64,000 nucleotides of DNA from Reticulitermes speratus (GCA_021186555.1 JAJKFL010000010.1:3749085-3813084), one strand, 5' to 3'; shown: positions 46,833-57,362, counted from the first letter of the stretch. The notes: generated by a model from the sequence alone, not told the origin. Numbers and translations: made by a program.

Positions 46833-47044
46833 AAACACTGGTAACCACTTACCCACTGACACAGCATCACGTCCCAGAAAACTTGACTTCCCTTGTAATG
46901 ATCAGTTTGTGCAGTTTGTTCCTAGCCCAATATCCTCTACTGAATCTGAAAGTCCCAAGACAATAAAAAGTATTATTTAGTCACTATTGACTAAACTACT
47001 GAAACTAATATTCTTATAAATTTTACATTATATTCACCGTGCAT
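46833..47044. other. No gene seen
   Basis: Short unique-looking interval. Confidence 0.5.
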
Positions 47045-47105
47045 TCTGTCTTATATAATAGCTTTTATTTTAACCAACATATGCACTACACCTTTGTCAT
47101 CATAT

Positions 47106-47154
47106 ATACCCCTACGTATGTTTCGACTACTTATTAGTCATCATCAGGGGGATC
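47106..47154 (-). ncRNA. Hammerhead-ribozyme-like motif A3
   Basis: Minus strand: CCCC, CTGATGA, T, stem II GACTA-ataag-TAGTC, GAAAC, ATACGTA, GGGG. Stem I is CCCC/GGGG; the triplet before the predicted site is GUA. Confidence 0.65.
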
Positions 47155-47568
47155 AAAGTATATAAACATTGACTACACATCCACTATAATAGTTGGTTCA
47201 CATTCAATGTTAAAATAAGATGAACTATGTTCACTATAAAAACATGTAGCATTTTTGCTTCAGTGGTTAAAATATATAGGTGCGTTTGTTTTCATTTTTG
47301 GATTAAAATGTTTAAAATTTATTTAAAATTATTGGCAGCTGGTCTTGTTTCCTTCTCAAATGGCTGGTGAATTTATCTGTGGTGTGTTGTTGTGCCGTGT
47401 TGTTGTGCCGTGTTGTTGTGCAGTGTTGTTGTGCCGTGTTCTGTAGGCTTTGCCTGATGGCTGCGTTGTGACTGGTCATGTTTTTATAGTGAACATAGTT
47501 CATCTTATTTTAACATTGAATGTGAACCAACTATTATAGTGGATGTGTAGTCTGTGTTTATATACTTT

Positions 47569-47618
47569 GATCCCCCTGATGATGACTAATAAGTAGTCGA
47601 AACATATTTAGGGGTATA
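47569..47618 (+). ncRNA. Hammerhead-ribozyme-like motif A4
   Basis: Same stem I (CCCC/GGGG) and stem II (GACTA/TAGTC) as A3. ATATTTA replaces ATACGTA, which weakens stem III, so this arm is probably the less active one. Confidence 0.6.
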
Positions 47619-47672
47619 TATGACGACAAAGGTGTAGTGCATATGTTGGTTAAAATAAAAGCTATAATATTC

Positions 47673-48144
47673 TTATAATATGAACGAGAGGGTAAACCTT
47701 ATAGTAAGGGAGGGGAATGGCAGATATTTTGTTTTTTAAAGTTTTTGGTATGTCAGAATATTTTTTAATATTTATATACCAGAATGTTATGTGATGTTCT
47801 TTAATTAGTAGCCTGACAAGGACCAAGACATGAAGACAAATATAATGGGAGATATAATGATTTGAGCTACGTAGAAAAGTGCGAAATAAACAGAGGTTGG
47901 TAAAACCGAATATTATCTGACATTATCAATCAATATGGACAAACACTGCTATCTTAAACAACAAACACCCAGGCAAGATAAGAATCAGATAACACTGAAA
48001 TTATTTAAATGTTCTTGAAATGTTGAATGTCAATGTCTTTCAATTGCCAAAAGAAAGAACAAGTGAAATGTGACAGGTAACGTCAAATACTGTCTGACAC
48101 AGTCACCTCACATCTGTAATCTGAATCATTGTGCCAAACATATT
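47673..48144. other. No gene seen
   Basis: Unique-looking; possibly upstream LINE sequence too diverged to read. Confidence 0.45.
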
Positions 48145-48710
48145 TGTGCTATTGTGAAATTAAATCCAGAATTGCCATGGCAAAAACAGCATTCAACAAG
48201 AAGAAAAATCTTTTCACCAGCAAACTGGAATTAAATTTAAGGAAGAAACTAGTAAAGTGCTACATTTGGAGCATAGCTTTGTATGGTGCTGAAACGTGGA
48301 CACTTTGGAAAGTAGATCAGAAGTATCTGGAAAGTTTTGAAATGTGGTGCTGGAGAAGAATGGAGAAGATCAGTTGGACCGATCGTGTGAGAAATGAAGA
48401 AGTATTACACAGAGTCAAGGAGGAGAGGAATATACTACATACAATAAAAAGAAGAAAGGCTAACTGGATTGGTCACATCGTGCGTAGAAACTGCCTTCTG
48501 AAACACGTGATTGAAGGAAAGTTAGAAGGAAGGATAGAAATGATGGGACGACGAGGGAGAAGACGTAAGCAGCTACTGGATGACCTTAAGGAAAAGAAAA
48601 GATACTGGAAATTGAAAGAGGAAGCACTAGATCGCACCCTGTGGAGAACTCGCTTTGGAAGAGGCTACGGACCTGTCGTAAGACAGACTACAGAATGAAA
48701 TGAGCAATAT
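48145..48710 (+). mobile_element. LINE ORF2 C-terminal region, family A (open frame)
   Basis: An uninterrupted frame encodes EIKSRIAMAKTAFNKKK, KCYIWSIALYGAETWTLWK, ESFEMWCWRRMEKISWTDR, KRRKANWIGHIVRRNCLLKH and RFGRGYGPVVRQTTE-stop. This is the region after the reverse transcriptase of a non-LTR element. The copy is 5'-truncated with no YxDD or endonuclease domain, but the intact frame suggests a fairly young insertion. Confidence 0.93.
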
Positions 48711-49802
48711 CACTCACAGTGCATCTTAACAGTTACAATTAAGCTCGTTTCAACACAGCACACTGAACTGAGGCTACTGTAATAATAACTGTGTACATAA
48801 AGTTTACTGATTTTTAAAAACTTTGATTTTTGGAAAATGCACAACAGTGACAATAAAATGAACACAACTCACTTCACCGATATGGCGACAGGTAGCAACA
48901 GGTTTCCTATGTTCTCCTTTCATTAGAAAATCTTTTTAAAACGCCGTTCACGGTCAGTTCCATGTGCTTATAAACTACATGAATGTGCCAAGGACTCGTT
49001 TTACGCCCTAGTTGCATTCCTGAATTAGTGGGCGTTAATAAAAAAGGCGTAAATAAAAAACGATATTCCAATCAGAAAAAAAGGGGGTTAGCGTAATATA
49101 ATGCAGCCAGCCAAAGATCGTTAAACCGAAAATTAAAGGGCGTAAATTAACAAGTGGTATAAAATGGTAAGGGGCGTTAAAGCAAAAAAGGCGTAAAACA
49201 AGACCAAAATGTATCATTGTTTAAAGGCTACTTGCGTGAGGCTCGTTGTGGGAGCCCCTGCTATGTACTGTCGGATGGATGATCTATGACAGTGTATTGG
49301 AGAGGATCTGGCAGGAAGCTTCATTAGCCTAACAGTTTGTATGGAGCGACTGTGGAAAAGAACAGAAATAGTTGTGGTAGTCTGTATAGTGGCCTAGATT
49401 TGAACCAAGCAATTTCCGAATAAAAATCAGAGGCGTTACCACCTGATCCAGCTTCCTCGATCAACACATTGGATGGCAATGTTCTTTAATTGAGGATGAA
49501 GCAGCCAGAGCGTGAAGTTGACCACTCATCTTTATGTAGTACCAACTTAGGAGTATACGAAACCCAACCCCCATTTCCTCTATACGCCTTCGTGCCGTGA
49601 GTCTCAGTTACAATCTTTTATATCAGTAGCAAGCAGGGTAATAAAATGTGTGACAGTTGGTATCTCTTCCGAAGAGACAAGAGCGAAATTCGCACATAAT
49701 GCAGGAGATGGGGATTTACATTGGTTCAGTGGGATTGAGGAACGGATCCGGTGTCATCGGATGCTGCGTGAATACGATCACTGGAGCTACAAATTAGCTG
49801 CT
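48711..49802. other. No gene seen
   Basis: Unique-looking sequence with repeated 'ggcgtaaa'/'ggcgttaa' words at 49020-49200. Confidence 0.45.
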
Positions 49803-49850
49803 GTCTCTCTCTCTCTGTCTGTGTCTCTCTCTCACTCTCTCTATGTGTGC
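49803..49850. repeat. (CT)n microsatellite
   Basis: Imperfect CTCTCTGT/CTCTCT run. Frames through it are artefacts. Confidence 0.9.
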
Positions 49851-50147
49851 ACGGTCGAAGTGACAGCTGACTGGCGCAGACTCCAACTTCAGCTTTTGAA
49901 TAGCACAGTGCCTGGGTACAGTATAGCGCAATGTAGTACAGTCGACATACAGGGTGCACGAAAACTTGCTTACCAGTCCCAATTATTCTACACTGCAGTG
50001 TGTTTCATTGCAATAAATGGCTTTAGTATCTTGTATCTCCTATAAAAATTTGTGTAGCTTATTTGCGTTAGTGAAGTACAATACTCGTACTTATTTACTT
50101 CAGTCTTAATAAATCGCTATATGCAGTGAAGATCTCAACACAATCGG
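49851..50147. other. No gene; solo 'tacagggtgc' end
   Basis: 'cgacatacagggtgcacgaa' near 49943 looks like one terminus of a TACAGGG-type MITE without its partner. Confidence 0.4.
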
Positions 50148-50375
50148 GGGGCGTAGTTAGGGCGTGGCGGGTGGTACGGCAGCCCCGGGCAGCAGAGTCC
50201 AGGGGGCGGTAAAATAAATAAAAAATTTTATTTTCTGCGCTTAATAAATTTTAAGTTATTGATAAAAATAATACAGAATTTAATAAATAATTCCGAATTT
50301 TTTAAAGTACATAATTTCCGTCAGCGGCGGCTATTGTGCTCGCTCCAGGCGTCAAAAAGCTAGATACGCCACTGA
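50148..50375. mobile_element. DNA-transposon MITE (CAGTGGCGTA-type end)
   Basis: Left 'ggggcgtagttagggcg'; right end, read inverted, CAGTGGCGTATCTAGCTTTT. A partial relative is at 20813-20985. These termini are hAT-like; no transposase. Confidence 0.65.
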
Positions 50376-50439
50376 TTACAATAATAGCACAATAACTATG
50401 ATACGTGTACTAAGATATAGTAGTATTACCAAAAAATAA

Positions 50440-50715
50440 AAGAGGTAAAGTTCCTGTACATGTCATAAAGGCATGTAGGAGGAGTAGAGGTTTAGCTCCA
50501 CTCATTCTTAAACTAAGCACTGGAAGGTGGTGAGTGGTCAACATCACACCTCAGCCGCTCTGACCCAGGGAAAAAAAACCCAGTACCCACTGAATAGGAG
50601 GCTGTTTGGGCCCAAGAGCCAGTCTGGATGTTTTGGAGACAAGAAAAATCATATGTCCCTGCGGGGATTCGAACCCCGGATGGTCCAGGCCGTAATCTAA
50701 TCACTATACCAACTA
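50440..50715 (-). mobile_element. SINE2-related, full length
   Basis: Minus-strand head with good B-box 'ggggttcgaatccccgca' and a decayed A-box. The body has 'gagtggagctaaacctct' and the tail is 'actttacctctttt'. It represents a diverged SINE2 subfamily together with the 16.7- and 34.3-kb copies. Confidence 0.88.
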
Positions 50716-51081
50716 AAAACAGCGTAACTCGAAAATAAAAGTCAGCAGGAGATAGAGAAATGGGTGGCTTAACACTGAAGTAGGGTATTCTCCCCAAAGT
50801 GCAGGGTTCGAATTGCAGCCTTAAGATCAATTTCATAATTTTATATATGTTCGTTATATAAGACGTAATTCAACTACAATGTTGTAAATACATGCGTCCT
50901 TACATTCTTTTCATTTACAACATGGTTCACATATTTCTTTCTGGGGTTTAACCTACTTGGCTACGAACTATCAGCTCGCAACCTACCGTTCACTGCAAAT
51001 AAACGCTCAATCATTTTTTGTCAGTTCACTATAGTTCTCAGACAATGGTGCAACATGTGGAACATCACTGATGTGTTATTA
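50716..51081. other. No gene seen
   Basis: Unique-looking. Confidence 0.5.
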
Positions 51082-51118
51082 GACCAACATATGCACTATA
51101 TTCTTATAACCAAGTCAA

Positions 51119-51166
51119 TCACCCCTACATATGTTTCGGCCTATAACAGGCCATCCTCAGGGGGTC
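51119..51166 (-). ncRNA. Hammerhead-ribozyme-like motif A5 (best example)
   Basis: Minus strand: ACCCC, CTGAGGA, T, stem II GGCCT-gttat-AGGCC, GAAAC, ATATGTA, GGGGT. Stem I ACCCC/GGGGT is perfect, stem II is perfect, stem III ACATATGT is self-complementary, and the site triplet is GUA. The only departure from the canonical core is the extra U. Confidence 0.65.
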
Positions 51167-51270
51167 AAAATTTTTTACATACTCTTTACATCTGTTGTTA
51201 AATTTTAAAAAAGTTAGTACATCCCTATAAAAGTAAAATGAATATTAGTTCCTAATGGATTTAGGTATTA

Positions 51271-51306
51271 TGGCCTGTTATAGGCCGAAACATATGTAGG
51301 GGTGAT
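51271..51306 (+). ncRNA. Truncated hammerhead-like motif A6
   Basis: Right-arm remnant: stem II GGCCT-gttat-AGGCC, GAAAC, ATATGTA, GGGGT. The CTGANGA box is absent, so it cannot fold alone. Confidence 0.55.
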
Positions 51307-51365
51307 TGACTTGGTTATAAGAATATAGTGCACATGTTGGTATAATAAAACTTTTAATTAGTTAA

Positions 51366-52190
51366 CAAGATGCGCGGTGAATACAACGTGAAATCGCTAA
51401 TGTGTATTTGGATTTTTTCCATCGTCACTGAGTGAAAAAAACACGACGTTTCGACAGCAGACTGCTTTCGTCTTCAGGTGAACTACAGTCTTAAGGATAA
51501 ATAACAATCTAGAAGGAACCAAAACCTACAAATTCACATGTAAGAGGCAACAAAATTCAAACCTCTAAATATAAAAATTGTGTATATAAAACTCAATCTA
51601 TAAATTGTAATAAAATGAAATGAACTATCCCTTATTAAAAATTTAGGTTTGTATACATCCTTCTTATACTTAGAGGCATGGATTGTTTTGTCTCTCACAT
51701 ATGAATTTGTAGGTTTTTGGTTCTTCTAGATTCTTACTTATCCTTAAGGCTGTAGAAAGGTAAAGGTAAAGCAATCCCATTACAGGCCTGGACAGGCCCT
51801 TAAGGTTCCAGAAGGTTGAGGCTCCCAGATTTCTAGACAATCGCCACATGAAGGTGGTAAGGTTGTCAGCCCTACGCAGCCTTTACCCCCCAGGAAATAT
51901 TCCTGGTACTCATTTCTGTCAGAGGCTGAGTCGACCCCAGGGCCATAGTGCGACCGAAACGATTATGTCAATGAAAAATTCCTATGACACCATCGGGAAT
52001 CGTACCCGCGACGTTCCGGCTTGTAGCGCAGTGCCTCAACCAACTGCGCCACCGCGTGCCCTCCTTAAGACTGTAGTTCATCTAAAGAAAGCCGTCTGCT
52101 TTCGAAACGTCGTGTTTGTATACTCAGTGACGATGGAAAAAGTTGAAGTACACATCAGTGATACTCGTGTTTCACACTTTTGTCAGTGTT
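51366..52190. mobile_element. Class B foldback element, interrupted by a SINE3
   Basis: Left arm 51366-51545 ('ccatcgtcactgagtg', 'acgacgtttcgacagcag', 'ttcaggtgaactacagtc') is repeated inverted at 51690-51755 plus 52063-52190 ('gactgtagttcatctaaag', 'gctttcgaaacgtcgtg', 'cagtgacgatgg'). The right arm is split by the SINE3 insertion. Confidence 0.85.
51756..52062 (-). mobile_element. SINE3 inserted in foldback arm
   Basis: Full-length minus-strand copy with head 'gcgcagttggttgaggcact' and a GGTAAAGG tail. Target duplication CCTTAAGGCTGTAG / CCTTAAGACTGTAG (one mismatch) at 51742-51755 and 52063-52076, both inside the foldback arm. Confidence 0.95.
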
Positions 52191-52450
52191 GGCAGGACAT
52201 AGAAGTTTAGAGTAGTTCAGGACGAGTCTGGGGTAACAGACACGAGGCGAGAATAAATTCTTACTGCAAACATCAGTAAACACTGTGTTGGAATTCATGT
52301 TCTCACAGAGACCTTCTGAAGATGCAGGTCTTCTTGGCCTTTGACACTGTCGGTGGGTGAATCACCACACAGCAACACTGAGTCTTCAGTAAATATTAAT
52401 TATTCCAACTTATCTTCGAGATTTTAGGAACTCCCGTAATATCTAGTAAT
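52191..52450. other. No gene seen
   Basis: Unique-looking. Confidence 0.5.
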
Positions 52451-52846
52451 TTTTTTTTCTATGGCTCGACAGCCCTATATGGGGCTAGGCCTCCTCATTT
52501 CGAGGTTTCGTGATCACAGTTTAGACACACCACAGTCGGTAGGACTCCTCTGGACGAGGTACCAACTCGTCGCAGAGACCTCTACCTGACAACACACAAC
52601 ACTCACAACAGACAGACATCCATGCCCCCGGTGGGATTTTTTTTTTTGGGGGGGGGGGGGGTTTTCCCTTTGATCCATTTTTGTTCTGTATTAATCCTTT
52701 TTCGTCCTTTCATGTTACTTACGGTCCACAACCGTCTTTTTACAACACAACACAAACATCCATGCCCCCGGTGGGATTCGAACCCACAATCCCAGTAAGC
52801 GAGCAGCCGAAGACCCACGCCTTAGACCGCACGGCCACTGGGATCG
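52451..52846 (-). mobile_element. SINE1 with internal rearrangement or insertion
   Basis: The 3' part of a minus-strand SINE1 (52451-52637, poly-T to 'tgcccccggtggga') is followed by a T/G-rich run and about 120 bp of foreign sequence. The promoter part follows at 52757-52846 ('ggtgggattcgaacccac' to 'gcacggccactgggatc'). The 'catccatgcccccggtggg' junction occurs on both sides, consistent with an insertion or two overlapping copies. Confidence 0.8.
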
Positions 52847-52954
52847 ACATCTAGTTATTACTAGGCAATACTAATTCTGTCTACTGGTCTTAGGGGCTTG
52901 TACTGTTCACTAGTAGGTAGTGGTAATGGTGGATTTCAGGTCTTTGCTGTGATA

Positions 52955-53150
52955 AAATGTAAATTCCGTAAAGACGAAGTTTTCCCTGGGTACAATATAC
53001 AGGCGTATTGGGAAGTGGAGGCATAACTCCACTTATTATCAACCTCTGCACTAGAGGAGAGTGGGTGACCAGCTTCACGCCCTGGGCCGCTTGACCCCCG
53101 AAGAAAAATCCCCCCGTAAGCTTTTAATAGGAGGCAATTTAAATACCGCA
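52955..53150 (-). mobile_element. SINE2-related fragment
   Basis: 'tattgggaagtggaggcata', 'ctccacttattatcaacc', 'gtgggtgaccagcttcacg' and 'aataggaggc' match minus-strand SINE2 relatives; the head is missing. Confidence 0.75.
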
Positions 53151-53164
53151 GGGTTTGCAAATTG

Positions 53165-53400
53165 AATGGATCTCATAGCGGCGCTGTTGAAGATGCTTGT
53201 CTTCTGGGATATGACGCTATGTCGTTGGGCGAGTAATACCCGACGCTTCGAAGTATTATAATGCCTCCATCTTCAGGGACAAGCAGTCCAAGACTAATAG
53301 GTGCTAATCTCAGACTATTTGCCCCTGAAGATGGCGGCATTACAATCCTCCGAAACGTCGGGAACTACTCGCCCAATAACACAGAGTCACACCCCAGAAG
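53165..53400. mobile_element. Class B foldback element
   Basis: Arms 'cttctgggatatgacgctat' to 'gtaatacccgacgcttcgaa' and 'ccgaaacgtcgggaactact' to 'gtcacaccccagaag'. The inner repeat 'tgcctccatcttcaggg' pairs with 'ccctgaagatggcggca'. Confidence 0.8.
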
Positions 53401-53690
53401 GTGGGCCGGGATAGCTCAGTCGGTATAGCGACTTGCTACGGGCTGGACGGTCCGGGGATCGAATCTCGGTGGGATCGAGATTTTCTGCACCCGTCCAGAC
53501 CGGCCCTGGGGCCAACCCAGTCTCCTGTACAATGGATACCGGGTCTCTTTCCCGGTGGTAAAGCGGCCGGGGCGTGGCGGTGACCACCCACCCTCATCTA
53601 GTGCCAGGGTTAAAGAAAGAGTAGAGCTGTACCTCTACTCCCCCTATGGGCCTTCATGGCCCGTTCTAGGGACAACTTTACTTCACACAT
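53401..53690 (+). mobile_element. SINE2 (tRNA-derived), full length
   Basis: Head 'gtgggccgggatagctcagt', body as in the 46.5-kb copy, tail 'gacaactttacttc'. CACA(C/TC)CCCAGAAG flanks both sides and is partly the end of the preceding foldback element, so the SINE inserted at its edge. Confidence 0.92.
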
Positions 53691-54249
53691 CCCAGAAGAC
53701 TTCAAACTTTAAGCTAACGTTCTTCTAAATACCGTGCTTATGCGGCAACTTCTCTGCCACATGTGTGCTGCGGTTGCTCGAAACACACGTTCGCAGGCGC
53801 TAGAATTCTTCACTGAAAAGTGCGGGGACCCAGGCTGTGCCTTGCAGCGTAGGATAGAACAAATGACACTGGCCCGTTAAGCTACCAATTCTCCACTTAC
53901 TCACTAAATACAACAACCTGTATTTCGTACAATATTTACAATAGCCCGCTCGTTACTGCAGGGGAAGGCGTTTTACCTTGGATCAAATTTCCTTTACATT
54001 TTCTTGTGTGAACAGAATTACATGTGGGAAAGTGTCAAATGCTGCATATTGTGGCACGTTCATCCAACATTTGACTTTTATTTTAACGTTACCTTATATC
54101 TTTGGTTACTGATAACACTTAAATTGGGAAAGGAAAAGTGACCCAAGGCCCAAAATTCTGTTTTACGTTGGGACACCGCAAGTTGTACCTTGGCACAAAA
54201 ATCTATTTTTTACACTTTGGATGGGTATATAGCCAACTGCCACTTCCAG
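53691..54249. other. No gene seen
   Basis: Unique-looking. Confidence 0.5.
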
Positions 54250-54500
54250 TAAACGCGCGGTCTAAGGCGTGGGTCTACGGCCGCACGCTTGCTGGGATTG
54301 CGGGTTCGAATCCCGCCGGGGGCATGGATGCCTGTCTCTTGTGAGTGTTGTGTGTTGTCAGGTAGAGGTCCCTGCGACGGGCTGATCACTCGTCCAGGGT
54401 AGTCCTACCAATTGTGGTGTGTCTGAGTGTGATTATAAAGCCTCGATAATGAGGAGGCCCTGTCCCCCTAGGGGCTGTTGCGCCATGGGGGGGGGGGGAA
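54250..54500 (+). mobile_element. SINE1 (tRNA-derived)
   Basis: 'acgcgcggtctaaggcgtg', 'gggttcgaatcccgccgg' and the SINE1 body; the first few bases of the head are lost. The 3' tail is a G run instead of poly(A). Confidence 0.9.
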
Positions 54501-54767
54501 TATTGCCAAGTGCACTACTAAATACACATCAAGTTACATAATCAGGAGTGCCAAGATTAAGAACAGGAGAAACGTGCATGTAAATAATATACATTGAATC
54601 GTATTAATTTCATATATCTAGAAATTAAGAAAAAAATAAGTGTGGAAGATACTCGTAAACTATATTCAGCTCAAACTACGTTAATTTACATGTAATCACA
54701 TATTTTTGTATAGGTAAAGAGGCAGCTTTATTCTCTCTCAAGTTGAGTGCACTAAAATCAACTGGAG
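54501..54767. other. No gene seen
   Basis: AT-rich. Confidence 0.5.
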
Positions 54768-54900
54768 AGGTCTCTGCGACGAGCAGGTCCCTCGTCCAGA
54801 GGAGTCCTACCGAATGTGGTGTGTCTGAGTGTGATCGTGAAGCGTCGATAATGAGGAGGCCTTGGCCCCCAAGGGGCTGTCGAGCCATTGGAAAAAAAAA
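54768..54900 (+). mobile_element. SINE1, 5'-truncated
   Basis: Starts inside the body at 'gaggtctctgcgacgagcag' and ends in poly(A). AAATCAACTGG / AAATCAGCTGG flanks it, so it is a 5'-truncated retroposition rather than a later deletion. Confidence 0.9.
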
Positions 54901-55694
54901 ATCAGCTGGAAAATACAGCTGTGATGTTTGCTGTTTGGATACCCTGCTGCTCCCATAGCAGACGGTTCATAACAAAATTCATAAAAACACGTCTAGCAGT
55001 TTTGCGATTGAAATGCTGATGGCTGGTCGGACAAACGAACAAACATAACCATTTTATGCTAGTTCATTTCGTGCACATTGTGCGAAGAACGCGTTATAAC
55101 ATCAGGGCAGAAGGGCCACTCGCCTTTTCCAACATTTGTTCTTTAACATCCTGTATAATTAGATGTCTTCTCAGCGCTGCAGTCTTTTTAATGAAGGTAG
55201 AGTTTAATTACAGACTGAATATCTTACACAGATCATCGCGTTGTCTGGCCAGTAGTCATTATGTTTGCTGCTGCTATGTCATCACTTACTATTAATTATA
55301 AAAAAGTCTCCTATATGCATTACTGACTTTCATTACTGACGCAAACCAATTTGCTTTGCACCTCAAATGCGTATGGCTTTTAAATTTTTTATTTAGTCTC
55401 CGGAAAAAGAGGGGGGAAAATATAATCCCAAAACAGAAAGGTCAAATTTATAAAATACGTGCACAGCGTAAAATTTGTGGCCACTCTCTCTGTTATTGTC
55501 TTAGTTTTCAATTAGTTTATGATAAAAGTGTTGCTGTCTCATAAATTCCGTAAAACGAAAGCTGGGGAAGGGTGGTGTCAAATTCGGTCTAACGATTTTG
55601 GAGTTCAGAAGTGCCACAGCACGACGTGATTTGTCTCGAAAACCGCAAGCCTTACGGTAAAGGTGTATTAAGCATGAAATAACTCCTTAATTTT
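54901..55694. other. No gene seen
   Basis: Unique-looking with short frames. Confidence 0.5.
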
Positions 55695-56495
55695 AGGCGC
55701 GTTCACAAAGTTGCGACAAGTGACTATTAGATTCGTCACGTCTGTCCGTCTGTACTCTTGTATCAGCTCGGCTCCCACGGGATGGATTTTTTGTAACATT
55801 TGTTAAAATCTGTCAAGAAAATTCGAGTTTTGTTAGAACAGGACAAAATGTCGAGCATTTTACAAGAAGACATAAGTACATTTATGACAAAATGTCGGGC
55901 ATTTTACAGGAAGACATAAGTACATTTATGACAAAATGTCGGGCATTTTACAAGAAGACATAAGTACATTTATGACAAAATGTCGGGCATTTTACAAGAA
56001 GACATAAGTACATTTATGACAAAATGTCAGACATTTTACAAGAAGACATAAGTACATTTATGACAAAATGTCGGGCATTTTACAAGAAGACATAAGTACA
56101 TTTATGACAAAAAGTCGGACATTTTACAAGAAGACATAAGTACATTTATGACAAAATGTCGGGCATTTTACAAGAAGACATAAGTACATTTATGACAAAT
56201 TGTCGGGCATTTTACAAGAAGGCATAAGTACATTTATTACAAAATGTCGGGCATTTTACAAGAAGACATAAGTACATTTATGACAAAATGTCGGGCATTT
56301 TACAAGAAGACATAAGTACATTTATGACAAAATGTCGGGCATTTTACAAGAAGACATAAGTACATTTATAACAAAATGTCGGGCATTTTACAAGAAGACA
56401 AAAGTACATTTATGACAATATCTCGCTGAGTTCTTTCTGGTTAGAGAAAAGTTTCAGGTAAAAGTTATTGAGAAAATCAAAACACATTTTCTATC
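55695..56495 (-). mobile_element. MITE family M1 copy with internal 44-bp expansion
   Basis: Starts AGGCGCGTTCAC and matches M1 in reverse: 'cgtctgtccgtctgtactc', 'cccacgggatgga', 'aaatctgtcaagaaaattcg', then the array, then 'tatctcgctgagttctttc' and 'agaaaatcaaaacacatttt'. The far end is missing. Confidence 0.85.
55842..56418. repeat. 44-bp array of 13 units inside the M1 MITE
   Basis: Unit 'acaaaatgtcgggcatttta' plus 'caagaagacataagtacatttatg'. It corresponds to the single-copy M1 segment 'cataaatgtacacaggtctt' 'catgtaaagtacccg' read in reverse. Units differ by only one or two bases. Confidence 0.95.
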
Positions 56496-56639
56496 AAATA
56501 CGTTTTACAAAAGTGTTGTAGTTTACAGAAAATTACGAGAAATACAGAATATCATGACAGACCATGAATAATATATATAAAATGGGCTCAAAGAACTTTC
56601 AATTTTCATGTGGAGCTATTAAAATAAAGATACGCAGAA
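56496..56639. other. No gene seen
   Basis: AT-rich link between the M1 copy and a SINE2. Confidence 0.5.
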
Positions 56640-56945
56640 TAATTATGAGTCGGTATACCGTAGTCAGTATAGTTACTAGGCTACGAGCTGAAAGGTCCGG
56701 AGTTCGAATCCCGGCACAGAAAAACTTTTCTATTCCCCTAATCGCCTATAACGAATCTGCGGCCAACCCAGCCTCTTGTTCCATGGGTACAGGAGTTCTT
56801 TCCCGGGGGTTAAAGCGGCCGAGGCGTGATGTTGACCACTCACTTCCATCGAATACCGAGGTTAAGAATGAGTAGAGCTATACCTCTTCTGCCCCTACAT
56901 GCTTTCATGGCATAGACAGGAAAAACTTTTCCTTAACCTTCACAT
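56640..56945 (+). mobile_element. SINE2-related, full length
   Basis: Head 'gtcggtataccgtagtcagt', B-box 'ggagttcgaatcccggc', body 'ggttaaagcggccgaggcg', tail 'ggaaaaacttttcctt'. A diverged subfamily member. Confidence 0.88.
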
Positions 56946-57312
56946 AGAATACAGATATTTAAAACTCACTGCCTTCGACCGGATGGAACTTTGAGGTAGA
57001 AAGGTAACATAGGCAAAAAAGAAAAAAATATACGCAAAAATCCGAGAGCGGCACAGTGCTACGTTATAGGTACACTTACTATCTGTTTTACGGAAAGTTG
57101 GCTTGAAACTTTATTTGTTCCAATTAATACTCAGACAACTGTTTTCGAGTTGCGCGCACAAACTCTTGCAGTTCTGCGCCTAAATTGCTCGTTACATGCA
57201 TTTTTATCTAAATTGTTCCTAAGACTTAGGTCGACTAGCTCTGTTGCACTTTACAGACTACATTCGAAGGAATGCTTACCAGCATTCATTTCAAAACTTT
57301 TCATCTTCTCCC
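56946..57312. other. No gene seen
   Basis: Unique-looking. Confidence 0.5.
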
Positions 57313-57315
57313 CTG

Positions 57316-57359
<44 letters not shown>

Positions 57360-57362
57360 CAT
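57313..57362. repeat. (TA)n(TG)n microsatellite
   Basis: An alternating purine-pyrimidine run; overlapping Tyr/Ile and Cys/Val frames are artefacts. Confidence 0.95.

Larger units (their letters stand above)
47045..47672. mobile_element. Large foldback element with two opposed hammerhead-like motifs
   Basis: Arms of about 200 bp: 'attttaaccaacatatgcac' to 'gttcactataaaaacatg', inverted at 'catgtttttatagtgaac' to 'gcatatgttggttaaaat'. The spacer (47248-47477) holds short GTTGTGCCGT repeats. Each arm has motif A and ends at the TGCATATGTTGGT box. Confidence 0.85.
51082..51350. mobile_element. Foldback element with hammerhead-like motif, right arm truncated
   Basis: Left arm 'accaacatatgcactatatt' to 'ggcctataacaggcc'; right arm 'ggcctgttataggccgaaac' to 'tagtgcacatgttggtata'. 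The inner part of the right arm is lost, removing its CTGAGGA box. The TGCAC/TATGTTGGT box ends both arms. Confidence 0.8.
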
